Of a stretch of 64,000 bases of DNA, positions 35,801 to 50,800 are shown in pieces; position 1 is the first letter of the stretch, and every line of letters starts with the position of its first letter. The stretch comes from Phragmites australis. Lineage: Eukaryota; Streptophyta; Magnoliopsida; Poales; Poaceae. The position numbers were made by a program, and so were the translations under genes. A model generated the notes under the pieces. It was given only the letters and a program-made list of their open reading frames with translations, searched no databases and was not told the origin of the DNA. Where the stretch lies: the NCBI RefSeq assembly GCF_958298935.1, contig NC_084933.1, positions 4,633,001-4,697,000 on the forward strand, given 5' to 3'.

Positions 35801-38800
35801 ACAGAGAAAGAGTCGAGTTTTGGGAGAAAACACTGCCAAAATGTGGCTATTTGCTGGTGGACACCGCGTCGATTAAAATATCATTTTTGGCTGAATATGA
35901 GAGAGAAATAGCTCAGAATGCCTAAATACCCTTATCAGCTTATGGGCCCCACACGTCAGCATCTCTTTTCTTTGTTTGCCGCTGGTTGATTGTCTGCTAA
36001 CACGTGGTCCCATAAATGCCTCCGGTTAACAGAGCAAGAGAAGGGAAGGAGATAGAAAGAAGCTGAGGGCGTTTTTGACCTTTCACTCTGTTTCTCTCTC
36101 CTATTCAATCAGAAATGATTATTTTAATACACGTGATGTCCTCTAGCAAAGAGCCATGTTTTGGCAATGTTTTCCCTAAAACTCAACTTTTTCGATGGCC
36201 TCCAGCTAATGCTGCGAAGTCAGAGCGTGCAGGAGCAAAATTTCCCTTCTGTTTACCCTTTTCCAGCCGTTTCGATTGACATAGCTTTATTCAGTCGCGT
36301 TTCGCCCGTACTCTAGCCTCTATGGACAATAGGACATTTGCCGCTATATATAGTGGCACCTGTACTCTTGCGAGTTGCACTTTTGGGCACATCATTGGGT
36401 GAAACTCGTGATCTGCTGGTTTTACTTATATCAAGCGATGGGCATAATTTTTAGCGTTTATTTTCCTTCTTAGAGGCATCGTCTCAGAGTCACAAACCAT
36501 CACCTTTTGCGACGGTGGCTGGCGGATGATTACTGTATATGCCTGCTAGCTGTCTTAGCGGTCTGATCATTGCTTGCAAATCTTTGTGCGGAGGAGACTT
36601 GAATCTTGGTTTTTGCTTCAGCTGCCTGGTGGAGAGGCAATGGTACCTTCTTCAAGTCGGTTGGCATTGGCATTTGGCCTTGTTCTTCTCTCCACCATCT
36701 TTGTGATGGGGACGATATCATTATTTTTGGAAGTTGATGTGACACCATCTCCTGGCCTCTCCACCATCGTTGTTTTTTCGTAGTTCTTGTTTCTAAACTT
36801 AGTTTTGCTTTTTGTGCGTACCGAGTTCTTTCTTTTTATCTCTAAAGCTCATTTGTTTCGATGTTCTAGGTGAAGGTAGTGTAAGGGCTGCATGCATCTT
36901 GGATGTCTAGGTCATGCTAGAGTAGAGGCCAGGAGTTGTACTTTCGTTATAAAAAAGAGAGTGTCAAGAAAAGAGGAAGGCCAGCAGCATCGTCTTGTTC
37001 ACTTGGTAGAATCTTTGGAATGAGCTTAACCACAGTCTTTGAAAATCAGAGCTAGTCAAGTGATCGTGTTTCTACCTTATCACAGAAGATATTGCTCAAA
37101 GGAAGATGCATGGCATTTGGAAATTGATTGTTGTTTGCTTTCCCATACCTAGCAGTTAGCTGCTGTTTATTTTCTGTTTCTAATCTTCAGTTTCGTCTTT
37201 GGTTAATTTTCATGATATGCTGATGCATATGTTGATGTACTCTTAAAGACTGGTGTTTCTCTTTCCTACTTAATTGAACCGTGGCGCTCCTGCCATTTTG
37301 TCAAAAAAGAAAAAAACAACTAACATATATTTGTCGAAATATAATGAAGGCATACTTATGTAATTAAGATGTTTTCGCAATGTTGGGAGATAAATGGTAT
37401 GCAATGAAGTCTACAATAATAGAAAAGTAGAAAGTCAGTTTGTTCTCGTGTGAAAGCTTTGGGACTAACATCTTCCATAAAATTTAAACATTTGAGTTTA
37501 TACTCAGTTCAAAGCTAATCCATATCACTTAAAAATGATTTTTTATTTGTTTAATGTCACAAGAAAGCTAAGTTTTTGTCAAGTTGAACCTCAATTTTTT
37601 TGGTGAAGGTTTCTTGCACAAATAAATGTACAAAATGAATAGCGATGTGCCCTCAATTTCTGTTGGTTGAAAACAAAAAAAATGTTGTAGGAAGGAAGAA
37701 ACTAGCAAAAACCACACAGGTATGTTGATGCTATGTTTTATGCTGCAGGAGAGGTCCATTCTCCGCTATTAAGAAAAAAAATATGGGTTCCTCAATTTTA
37801 TATGGTCGTTTCGATGCATTACGAAGTAGAAACAATACCTTTGACTTCATTCCATCTTCTGCAAGCCACAAAAAGTCATGAATCCTTGGAAGATGTTGCC
37901 TAAATTCTTTTGATTTTGGTTTCTCTATCCAACAACAAATCATATTTAATGCCTAATAACAGAAAATGGAAAAGTTAGTAAAATGATTAGTTTCATTATC
38001 TGCATGGTGAGATAATATGGTAAGTGTGATGCCACTGCATTCATTAATAAAATTGCTTATGAGACATTGTAAAGAAACTAGTCTACATGCTAAGAAGAAT
38101 GTACGTCTAGGTAGGTGATGATAATAGATGGATAGAGTTTATTCAGGTAAGAAAAGGAGCACTTCTGAAATTGTATTACATTAGATCCAGACACTTTTTG
38201 TAGAGTGATAATCAAGGGACACGTACGTATATACTTCTAAAATGGGATATCTTATGCCGACACAAAGGCCAAGGTGGCTTTGGCATTCAAGGCCAAAAGT
38301 AAATGTTTGCTCAATAAATAGTTATTTAAGTTATTAGCAGCAACTGCTCAGAAATAAATACTTAGGAAGTAAAACTCTTACACAGGTTAAAGTACATAAA
38401 GCCAGGATAATCCTACTTTTGGAAATGGCTTATGAGAGCCAAACAAAGATTTTTAAGATCGGGTTTGGGAGGATACTTGCTTGGTAAGATTCCATTCGCA
38501 AACAAGATCAAACCCTACCAAATGTTGTTCAAAAAGACATGCCACAGTAGTTTAGGTAATGAACAATTCACCCCTCAATGTCTCTTGGAGAGCTATTGTG
38601 CGATACAAGGTTGTTAGAATTAGATGTTTTGGGGTTCTATGACATGTGGGAAATCATTCGTGAACATCAGGTTATGATCTCACTTTTTTAGTTCTCAGCT
38701 AGGAAATATCAATCTTAAAAAAGGTTTCAACTTTCTTAGTCTTTTGGCTTGATTTCTATCAGATCTAAATGTTGTTAACAAATTGTTGGATTTGGAGTTC

Positions 38801-41800
38801 GTTTGGCCCTTTTTTGAAGCTTTGAAGTTTTTGCTTCAGGAGGTCGCTATCAAGATCGGGGAGACCAAACTAAGAATGGTCTCACCAAACTTGAGAGGTC
38901 CGAAAGACTGAACTTACTTCAGGGAGACCGGACTTTGTAATTTCTGAATGTTGCTTTTTGTTGCACGGTCGGGGGGGGGGGTGGGGGGGGGGCGAACAAA
39001 AGAACAGGGGGACTGAACTAATGGTCAGACCGAAGTAGAGAACGGTCTCACCGAACTTAGGCCAAAAGTTTAGTTGTTTGCTCTGGTTCATTCCCAATTG
39101 TTTGTGCTGCGTTCCTTTGTGTTTTTTAGGTGTTGTAAGAGCTTTGTAATCTGCTCCTAGGGTCAACAATCCGTTGTGAAGTGTGTGATCTCAGCGGTTA
39201 GAAGAGAGATGTGTTGGGTGAAAAATTAGGATAGGATATACAATAAAATTGGTGAAGCTCCTATTCACCCTCTAGTGGCCTTGTTGGTCCTTCACATTTC
39301 CTTGTAACTCTTTGCCAAGGTTGAAGATTTAGTAATAGGATATGTACTTATTGAAACATACTTAGAATATCATTTTGCTTGTTTTTTCAACCTTAAACTT
39401 TATGCTAATATATTGTAATAATGTACCGGTCCGTGTTCATATCACGATTCAGAGCGGGAGTTTCTTTCATTATCTAAAAAAGCTGAGTACACTTTCTAAG
39501 CCGGTTAGGGTTTTTGGTTCTCGTATGTACTTACGCATGCATGTTATTGATCATGGCCTAGTCACTACGTCAGGACAGAGATGTAGTAACACACATATGT
39601 GTTACTTTATATCAATAAATGTGTTACAGAGGTTTGTAGTAACATATTTGATATGTGTCCTTGTTGCCTATGTTACTACCGTATGGTCTATTGTCGCACA
39701 TAATAGTTGTTTCTATATGTAATAAAAGGTGTTACAACTAAGCTATAGTAACACGTATGATATATATTACTATAGGCAGTAGTAACACATTTTTCACGTA
39801 GCATGCATTTTTAGGGAAAAAAGCAACTTGTGAGAATCGATCCAGGATGCCTCCCTAGCAAGCAAAGTGTACTACCGCTGCACTATTATGTCTTATCATT
39901 AATAGTTTTTCCTATTTTTTCACATAGCTTTCTTGCATATTATGTGTTCCTATAGTGCTTCTTTTTGTAACACTTTTCTATAGCTTTCATGCATATTATG
40001 TGTTCCTATAGCACTTCTTTTTGTAACATATTTTCTATAGCTTTTTTACATATTATGTGTTCCTATAGTGTTTCTTTTTTAACACATTTTCTATAGCTTT
40101 CCTGTATATTATGTGTTTCTATAGCGCTTCTTTTTGTAACATCTTTTCTATGTGTTCCTGTACCCCTTTCATTGCAACACCTTTTTGAATCTCATGATGC
40201 ATGTGTTATAGCCTACCTTTGTAACACGTTTGATGTGTTGTTGTAATATTCCTTTGTAATACATTTTTCAATGTGTTATAGGAATGTGTTGCAAAAGCTA
40301 CATTTTCTAGTAGTGAGTTAACTTCATATTTATCTTGTATTTTTTTCAAACTTGGATTTCTTTTTGATGATTGTCGAGGATTTGATACTCGGTCACAATT
40401 TATTTTATGATATGGAAAATAGGCATACCTACTAGTCGCCAAAGTATATCGTGTAGAGAGACACAAAGTTTATACAGGTTCATGCAGTCGAGTTGGATAA
40501 TAGGACTACGTCTTGTCTTGTCTTGATTATTCTTGGATCATAGAGTACAATGATGAAGTATGACGTGTGTAACCCTAAGAAGTAGGCAACTTTGGTGGTG
40601 TCTAGGGTCAAGACCTAATCGGCTAATGGGTTGCTTCTGCCATAGATCTTCAATAGATGTTTGTCTTCTAATAGACTAGTCTCGAGGGGTTTCACGACTT
40701 CAAAGATCTAAAGGCGCGACTTGGTTGTGTTTCGATCGACTCGATGTAAGAATAGATGGTTTGATTGCTTAATGCCTGGAATGTACCCCTCTCATCGCCT
40801 TATGTAGTCAAGGGAACCTAGAGCGTGATCCTACTTGGATACCTCTAGCGTGCTCGACTCGGTTTGTGGAACTCCCGAATATCTAGGATTCCTTACCGAA
40901 CAAGAGATATTTTCCTAATTCAGAATCATCAGCTTCCTTGTATTTTATCTCCCCATACCTTACTATGTGGCAGCTACAATTAGCTCCATATTGGATAAGA
41001 TACATACAATCATTATATACCCCTTTTAGAGATATATGAAATATATGGGATAATTATATATCCTCGTCAATGATGAAAGTCATAAGGAAAGTAACCCTAT
41101 GGACACAAAACTATGCAAATAAAGATTTAAACTGCAACGAGTTTCAATAAAACTAGAGAAAAGATCACAGTTTCAGCTACATTAACTCTAGTAACCTTTT
41201 CACTTTAGCAAGCCATTTAAAAGGAGATATATAAGTCCACATTGGCCACAGTATTTTGAAAATGGGATTTTGTGTCCATTTAATTTCCATGTGAATTTGA
41301 ATCAGTAGAAAATAGATTCAAATTTAAATATTGATTTGTGTATACAAACTGAAATTGTGGGAAGAAATTGAACTCCCCAAATTCCAAGTTGTACGATACA
41401 AGAATCAACGCAGCAACTATGGGTCTGAGAGAGATGTGGCAGGGGAGGAGAGGTAAAATAAGCTGCTGGATCCAATTAATTAAGAGACAACATTGGAGGA
41501 TGAAGGAGAAGAGACCGGCACCGGTGTGAAGCTCCCTGCGACATAATCATTCAAACAGCCCACCCCAATAATTCATTTCCAAATATGCTATTTCTGGCCC
41601 AGTTTATGGGATCAAAATAATTTCTAAATGAAAATGTTTTTTGATACATTCAGATGCTGGTAGAAATCAATTCATTGCTGACCTGCATAGTGCGGGTTTG
41701 GATCTTACTCTGAGCAGAGAAGCAATATCCCAATGTCGTCTTCTTCCATTTTCAACTAGCTATAATTTTCTATTAATTTTAAGAATAAAAATCTATCCCA

Positions 41801-44800
41801 TTAAGTTTGTGCAAGTGTAATTATCCTCTTTTTAGAGGACTTTTTTTATATAATTTTAGAGCAATTTATACATAATCTGAGAAGAGCAGTTGATTTGTTT
41901 CTTTATGTCATGGATTTATAGTGTAATTTTAGTGGAAAAAATAACAGGGCAACAAGTTTTATGGTTAGAAAATAAACAATGTCACACTTGCAAGTGGGAA
42001 CATATCAGACTTTGAGCTTTGGTTTACATGTTACTTTCAAGTTTAAATAGTTTTAGTTACAACAAAGCTAATTTATCTCATGGAATCCTAGAGCATGCAG
42101 TTCTTGATTTTCAAATTTCTTCTGTAAATAGCATGATTTAATTACTTTGTTCACGGTGATAGATCAACAAGGATGACACTAGGAATTCAAACCGACTTTT
42201 CAATCACTAATGTAACAGTGTAAATTTAAACAAATATAATGGAATTTCCAAAGACAGTACTAATATAGCGCATATGAGGACATGGCACGAGGGCATGGTG
42301 TAGATCAGGAGGCACGAATCTGCATAGTATACGAAATGGAGTATTGGAAAGTTTATCTAGGAGAGGAGTTTGTGTGGTTTCCTTTCTTCTACAAAACCAT
42401 ATTAGTTTTTGAGAGGTTCTTCAAAAAACAGCCTGTGAGCGTTGTTGGCTCAACCCATGTTTGATCAGTTTGTATCCTACTCGATTATTTTAGGTAAGTG
42501 TGAGTTCTGAACCTGAAGTACATGTACATCAGTAACACACTTCACATGTTTTATGTTTCATAGGTGCCGACTATTCCATCTATAACTTTGCGACTTCTCT
42601 GCCTCTGGATTCTTTCTTTCCTGTTTGTGGAATTGACTTGGAGTGCGACCTCCACGCCGTTAAACATCAAGAGGGGGAGACACTGAGGCGCTTCATACAG
42701 TATTTCAGCCAAGTCAGCAACACCATCCCGTGGATTACTCCCCATGCCATCATCATCACATTCCGGCAGGGCGTCCGCGACGAGCGGATGCTTGAAAAGC
42801 TAGGCACGCACGAGGTTGAAACCACCACAGAGCTCTTCGCGTTGGCCGACAAGTGCGCCAAGGCGGCGGAAGCTCGGGCGTGGCATGTCCCGCGCCTTGA
42901 GCAACCCGCTGCCGACAAGGCAAGTCCTTCCCGCTCTGACAAGTGGGAAAAGAAAAAGAGAAAGAAGCGCGACGATGCCCCTATCATGCCGGCGGAGGGC
43001 GCTCCGCGTAGGACGGCATGCTGGGCGGCTGTCGACAAGAAGCCTGCTCCCGCGAAGCCCGAGCCGGGAAAATGGTGTAAAATCCACCAAACTGACTGGC
43101 ACGACCTCACTGAGTGCCGGTCGGTCAAGGGCCTCGTCAAGTGGCGGTAGAAGGAGCGCGAGGAGCGCTGCAGGGGTGGCGAGAGCAAGGCCGCCCCCGA
43201 AAATCAAGAGCTCGGGTTCCAAGAGCCCGAGCACACCATCGCTTTTATCGACGGAGGCGCGTACACGCCCTCTTCTCGTCGCTGCGTCAAGACAATGTGG
43301 CGTGAGGTGTGCTCGGCAACCCCGGGCGCCGCGGCCGCAAGGCCTCTGAAGTGGTCGAAGACCCCGATCACCTTCAGTTAGGCGGACCACCCCGCGAGTA
43401 CTGCAAGGGTGGAGCGACTGCCTCTGGTAGTGTCCCCCACCATCTACAATATGAAGGTCAACCGAGTGCTGATCGACGGGTGTGCAGGCCTAAACCTCCT
43501 GTTCCAGGAGGGCTTCAAGAAGCTGCAGGTGCCTTCAAGGCGCCTAAAGTCGTCCCTCCCCTTCTACGGGTAACGCCGGGACACATGCTACCCCTAGGGT
43601 AGGTCGAGCTGCCCGTCACCTTCGGGAGCCGGGACAACTTCCGGACGGAGAACGTTGTCTTCGATGTCGTGGAAGTCCCTCTCCCCTACAACACAATCAT
43701 CGGGCGCCCGGTGCTCATCCGGTTCATGGTGGTGACGCACTATGCCTACCTCATGGTCAAGATGCCGGGCCCTGCTGGCCCCATCTCCGTGCCCGCCGAG
43801 ACCAGTAGCTCCGTCTCCTGCGCCGAGTAGTTATACTCGGCCTTAGTCTCTGCTCGGGTCGAGGTCGAAGGACACCCAGGAGGCCCGGGACCCTCTACAT
43901 CCAAACCCCGACTCACTGCCGCCGCCTCAATCCCCATGAAGGAGGTCGTGGTGGGCGAAGACTCGTCCCAGGTCATCCGAATCGGTGGTGACCTGGGCGA
44001 CAAATAGGAAAGCGCACTCGTCGCCTTTCTCCGGGCTAACGCTGACTTGTTTGCATGGTAGCCGTCAGATATGCCCGGGATCCCTAGGGAGGTGATCGAG
44101 CACCACCTTGCTGTGCGACCAGACGCACGGCCGGTGAGGCAGAAGATCCTGCAGCAGGCGCCCGAGCGCCAGGAGTTCATCCGGGAGCAAGTCGACAAGC
44201 TCCTCGATGCCGGCTTCATCCGAGAGGTCCTCCACCCGGAGTGGCTGGCCAACCCAGTTATCATCCCGAAGGCCAACGGCAAGCTGCGGATGTGTGTCGA
44301 CTACACCGACCTAAACAAGGCTTGTCCAAAAGATCCTTTTCCTTTACCCCACATAGATCAGATAGTCGATTCCACTACGGGATGCCATCTTTTGTATTTT
44401 TTAGATGCAAATTCAGGTTATCACCAAATCCGCATGGCCAAACAGGACGAAGAAAAAACATCTTTTATTTCCCCGGTGGGGACCTATTGCTATGTGTCAA
44501 TGCCTTTTGGTTTGCGCAACGCTGGATCTTCATTCCAGCGGGCCGTGCGCATTACCCTTAATACGCAGGTTGGCCATAACGTCGAAGCTTATGTCGACGA
44601 CCTTGTGGTCAAGTCCCAAGACCGGGCCACCCTACTGGAAGACTTAGCCGAGACGTTCAATAGTCTCGGCACCACCCGCCTAAAGCTTAACCCCGAGAAG
44701 TGCGTCTTCAGGGTGCCCGCGGGCAAGCTCCTCAATTTCTTGGTTTCCAGCCGAGGAATCGAGGCCAATCCGGAGAAGATCCGGGCCATCGAGCAGATGC

Positions 44801-47800
44801 GTCCCCCAGCTCAGCTCAAAGAGGTCCAACATCTCGCTGGCTGCATGGCGGCCCTGGGGCGCTTCATCTCCAAACTCGGGGAGCGGGGGCTCCCACTCTT
44901 CAAACTGCTGAAGAAGACTGGTCATTTCGACTGGACACCGGAGGCCGAGCAGGCCTTCCAGGACTTGAAGAAGTATCTCACCTCACCACCCGTACTAGTG
45001 GCCCCCTCCAAGGGCGAGCCTTTATTGCTCTACGTCTCGACCACTCCTCAGGTCGTGAGCATGGTACTGGTGGTGGAGCATGACGAGTGCTCAAGGCAAG
45101 GTGCTGGGTCCGAGCTCCTGACCTCCCCCGAGCAGCCCATAGATCTCGGGGCTCCTCCCGACCAGGGAGTCTAGCCCGAGACCTCGGTTCCTCCCAATCA
45201 GGGAGTCGAGCCCGAGACCTCAGCCGGCCCCGACCACTACGCCGAGCTCGAGGGCTGTGACAAGCCCTCGGGCGAGGCCGCTGTCCGGGCCCACTGTATA
45301 TAGCGACCAGTGTACTTCGTCAGTGAAGTCCTCTGAGACGCCAAGAAAAGATACCCTCAAGCCCAGAAGATGCTTTATGCAGTGCTCATCGCTTCCAGGA
45401 AGCTGCGCCACTACTTCCAGGTACACAAGGTCTCGGTGGTAACCACATACCCACTGGGGCCAATCCTGCGGAACTGAGAAGGCACTGGGCGTATCGTCAA
45501 ATGGGCCGTCGAGCTTGCAGAATTCGATCTGCACTTCAGCAGCCGCCAGGCAATCAAAAGCCAGGCTTTGTCCGACTTCGTGGCAGAGTGGACGCCAGTC
45601 CCCTACATCGACAATGAAGAGTTATCCGCGTACCCCAGGCAAGATGGGCCCGGGTACTGGGTCATGCACTTTGACGGCTCCCTCACGCTGAAAGGCGCGG
45701 GGGCTGGAGTGGTTCTCACCTCCCCAACGGGTGAAGTACTCCAGTACGTCGTGCAGCTGCATTTCCTAGCGACCAACAATATGGAGGAATACAAGGGCCT
45801 CATCGCTGGCCTCCGGGCAGCGGTGGGTCTCGGGATCCGGCGGCTGCTTGTCAAGGGAGACTCCCAGCTGGTGGTCAACCAAGTATCCAAGGAATACCAG
45901 TGCACAGACCCACAGTTGGTGGCGTACATGGCGGAAGTCTGGAGGCTGGAGAGGCACTTTGACGGCCTGGAGCTGCAACACATACCTCGCCGCGAACACG
46001 CTCTGGCCGATGACCTCTCCTGCCTGGCCTCTGCTCGGGCGCTCGTCCCAGCCGGGGCCTTTGAAGAAAGGCTCACACGGCCATCCGTCCTGCCGGCCGA
46101 CCAGGATGAAGGGGAACCCTCGAGCCTAATTGGGGGAACCCAGGCAGCACCCTCACTGGGAGGTCTCGTCAGGGTGCCGCCGTCCGGTGAGTGCGCTGCG
46201 CTTGCCAGTAGTTCTCAAGATGCCTCGTGGATCGACGAGATCCGAGGGTACTTGAAAGAAAACATCCTTCCCGGGGATGATGCCTCTGCGGAGAGGATTA
46301 CACGGCAGTCCAAACGCTATGCCATAGTAGATTGGGGATCTCTACCGGGGCGGCACGGATGGTGTCCTCCTGAAATGCATCACCCGGGCAGAAGACAGTG
46401 AGCTCCTCACTGAGATCCACGAGGGCGAGTGCGGTGGCCATGCATCGTTCCGCACGCTGGTCGGGAAGGCCTTTCGGCAAGGCTTCTACTGGTCTACAGC
46501 CCTCCAGGACGCTTCCGAGTTGGTTCGGCGCTGCAGGGCGTGCCAGTTCCACGCAAAGCAGATTCACCAGCCAACTCAGGCTCTCCATACCATCCCCCTG
46601 TCTTGGCCATTCGTGGTCTGGGGGCTAGATATCCTGGGTCCATTCCCCCGAGCAATCGGGGGCTATGAGTACCTCTACGTCGCCATCGACAAGTTCACCA
46701 AGTGGCCAGAGGCGGTCCCAGTTGTCAAGGTTACCAAGAACATGGCAATCCAATTCATCCGTGGTATCACAAGTCGCTTCGGCGTCCTGAACAGGATCAT
46801 CACCCACAATGGCACCCAGTTCACAAGTGTCCTGTTCGGGGAATACTGCGGGGATCTCGGCATCAAGCTTTGCTTCACCTCTGTCGCTCATCCTCGGAGC
46901 AATGGGCAAGCCGAGCGTGCAAATGCCGAGATACTAAAGGAGCTCAAAACCCAAACCTACGACGTGCTGGCAAAGCATGGGAAAGGGTGGATCGACGAGC
47001 TGCCTGTTGTGTTATGGGCCAACCGGACCACGCCAAGCCGCGCCACCGGGGAGACACCTTTCTTCCTCGTCTACGGTGCCGAGGCGGTCCTCCCCTCCGA
47101 GCTCACACTCGGCTCCCCTCGGGTGAATGCATACTCAGAAGGTGAACAGGAATAGCGCAGGAGCGCCAACGATGAGCCGCCAGATACCAGCAGAGCCTGC
47201 GGTGCTACCATCAGCGCCACGTCCGGGCCCGGTCACTCGAGGTTGGGGATCTAGTTCTCCGATGCGCCCAGACGCGCGAAGGAAAGAATAAACTCTCCCC
47301 TATGTGGGAAGGCCCCTTCATCGTGACCGGTGCCCCGCCACAAGGCTCGTTTCGGTTGGCCATGGAGGACTGGCAGCCTCTCCCAAACACGTGGAACATG
47401 GAGCATGTGCGCTAGTTTTATCCCTAGGTGAGCTTGTTTGTGCTCGGGCCAACCAGGACAGGGGCCTCCCCCCTGCCCGAGTTGGCCGGGGGCTGCCACC
47501 AACCATGTAAGTTAGCACTTCTGTACAAATTGTCAATATACACTCATATCACTCTTATTCCAAGTTTTTTCTCAGGAATCCATATGTTTAATCTGCTTGG
47601 TGAGATGCTCGATTTGTGCGAGAAAAACACATTCTTTCATTTTTCCCGCTGATAAAAACGGATCCCGGTCGGTATGCGCGCAGGCATTGACTGCTGACCT
47701 AAGTCTGTGGTGGTAGGCTGTGGTGCCCGGCTGCATGGCAGTACCCCGAGCACTACCGAGCCTCTGGGGTTCTCGGGTAATCATACCGCTCGAACATAGA

Positions 47801-50800
47801 GTGGTCGGGACCGCCTAGACCCCAGGGGCGGGCTGTCGGTGCTCGGCCTCGTCAGACCTATCCCGGGCACCACCGAACCATTGGACCTCTTGGTCATGCC
47901 TCTGTCTGTACACTTCGCCAGTCCGGGCATTCGAGAGGTCTCAGGTCAAAAACGAGAGTAGTCTATAATAAGTACCGTACTAATAAAGCGCACCAAGCAA
48001 AGAACCTTTGCCTATTTGCTAAGCTTATAGATCAATGCTCGAGAACCAAGCGGCCCGACTACAAGGGCCTCAGTGCCCGGGGCACTGCTCGAGCTTCTGG
48101 GGTCCTCGGGCAATCCTACAGCTCAGACATGAGTGGTCGGGACCGCCTAGACCCCAGGTTCTATTACCGGGTTTGCAGTGATCGGGCGCTAAAAGGACGT
48201 CCTGGAGGCTTAGGCACTCTGCACAACGGAACCTAGGTTCCCGGGCACCTCGAGCTCAGGGCATCTACCCTTTCCTGGACCAGTCGGTCGGAAGGCTGAC
48301 AACTACCCGGTGAGTCACTAAAGTTATATGAATTTCCTTTCATATATACGCAATAAACTATGGTTCCCGAGTTATCCTCGGGACCCTCTCATACTAATCT
48401 ATTTGGCGAGATAGTCTCCTCACGCGCAAAACCCTGCCCACATGCTCTCTTTTCCGGAACGACAAAAACAAACAGTAGTCGGTGTACCGTACAGGCGGCG
48501 ATGGCTGACCTAGGTCCTTTATGGTGGCCGTGGTGCCCGGCCGGCTTGGCAGTACCCCGAGCACTACCGAGCCTCTGGGGTTCTCGGGTAATCCTACCGC
48601 TCGAACAAAGAGTGGTCGGGACCGCCTAGACCCTAGGGGCGGGCTGTCAGTGCTCGGCCTGGTCAGTCCTACTCCGGACACCACCAAACCGTGGGGACTC
48701 TTGGTCGCATTTCCGCCCGCACGCATCTCCGGTCTATTTGTTTGAGAGGTCGCAGGGTGAAAAGTGTTCACTGGTCATGGCGTGTACCGTGCCAGGTGGA
48801 TTTGTCTCCTAAGCAAAGAAGTTTGTGTCTGTGTCTCTTGACTCAGCAGCTGCGCACTCGCGAGGGCTCAGGGGCTGGACGCTCAGGTGGTCCCACTACT
48901 CGAACAATGAGTGGTCGGGGCAACCTAACCTCTCGGGGGAAGATTGCCGGGCTCGGTCCGGCCAGTGCATCTCGGGACATCAGGAAAATAAAACAAGATA
49001 AAGAACAAGTACAGAGCGGAGTTTCGATCCCAAGAATGGCTTCTATTATATTAAAAGGAACCGTTCAGAAGAGAATCACTCCCATATTTACAACATTCCA
49101 AAAAACAAAAACCCTAACTATTTACAGACTCGGGAGGAGAGCACGCGTCGCTGCTGCTGTCGTTGCTCGGGCCCGGCTCCCACACAAAACATTTCGCCAC
49201 CTCGGTGGCGATTTCGTAGACGGCTGCCCGGGCGGCGGCTTCCTCTGCTTCAAGCACCCCCTACCAGGCTGGCTCCAGCGGGAAGGCGGGGTCTCGGCTG
49301 CGATAGCAAGCGAGAATGTGCTCGGCCACACCTTGGGCCAGCACACGCCCCTCTCGGGTCGCCAGCTCCTGGACAGCGGTAGGAAGGGCTTCGAGGCACC
49401 GGGCGATCTCTGCGAACCCGAGGGCGATGTGGACTATCGACTCCTTGTCCAGCGACTAGTCACCCACGAACATGCGGCCAAGCCGGCCTGCCTCCATGGT
49501 GTCCCGTGCCTGCTGAAGGATGTCCCGCATCATCAGCTTCACGTTCGTCCGCTCTGAGAGGACAATCTCGAGCTCGTCCTCGGCGTTCTTCAGCCGGGCC
49601 TCAAGGCTGGTGCTGTCGGCGGCGCTGATAGGGACGCCCCTCGCGGTCAGGATCTCCCGGCGTTGGGCGGCTGCCTCGGTCTAGGCTCGCTCCAGCTGCT
49701 CGGCCCGGGCCTTGATGGCCTGCTCTCGGGCAGCCAGGTCGGTCTCCCGGTTGGCGACCAGTGCCTCCCGGGCGGTAAGTGTTGACGATGCCGAGTTGGC
49801 ATCCGCCTCGCGCCGCGTGATCTGCTCCTCCTGGGCGTCAAGCGCCAGCGATGTTATGTCGACGTCTGTCTCGCGCAGCGCGACCTACTCCTCCCGGCTG
49901 AGGATGTCGGTGCGGCCGCGCTTGAGCTCATCGTTCTGGCGGGACAAGTCCGCCTGGGCAGACCGCACAGCCTCCTCCCTTTTGCTGGCCGCCTCCTCCC
50001 GAGAAACCACCTGCCGCTTGCGAGCAAGCGCTCTACAGGGTGCCTCCTCGACGCCTGGTCGTGCTTCGCAGCGAGCTGCTCCAAGTGGCTAGCCTTCTCC
50101 TGCGCGGCGACGGCCTCATCGCAGGCCTCCTCCAGCGCCTCCCGCTCCTTGGCCACCTCCAGCATGGACTTCTCGTAAGACCAGCGGGCCGAGGCAATGC
50201 GGGTCTCCAGCAGCTTCCGAGCCTCCTCCAGCCGGTCCCTCTCATCGACTAGGGCGGCACGCTCTTTTTTGAGCTCAGCCCGCTCTGCCGCAATGGCCAC
50301 TTCGAGCCGCCCGAAGACCTCCCGGGCGCTTCCCAGCACTTCAGGGAGGGGTTCCAGGGCCTGGCCAGAAGGTGGCCGGGGGCTGGGTCCCTTGCAAGCT
50401 CTCTCTGTAGAGGCACTCGGGGACCCCAAAGGCGGCTGTGCCGGCACCGCCCTTGTCACAAAAACCTCCCCTGCGGTCGCACGCTCCTTCCTCGGAGGGC
50501 TCAGGGCAGGGTCGGCCAGGGATCTCTGCTCGGGACTGGCCGGGGCTCTTGGCTCAGAGCTAGCCGGAGCCCTCGGCTCGGGATCCATTGGTGCGCTCGG
50601 CCCAGGGACAGGGGCTAGCCTCGGCTGCTCCAGGGGCTTCTGGCCTCCTGCAGAGTCCTTGGGCGGCCTGAAACGAAAATAGGTTAGTAACTAGCCAAAA
50701 TCCGGGCAAAATGTGCTCGAGACAGAAAGGGAGCTTACATGGTTTTTGGCCCGCGGTACCGCCATTGGGACTGCGGGATACGGAAATCTGGGCCCTGCGG

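Noticed and set aside
36574..36783. A small membrane protein
   Set aside because: Hydrophobic but short, no context, in a region that looks like worn LINE or intron DNA.
42667..43390. Long antisense frames opposite gag
   Set aside because: Mirror frames caused by high GC; the plus strand has clear gag landmarks.
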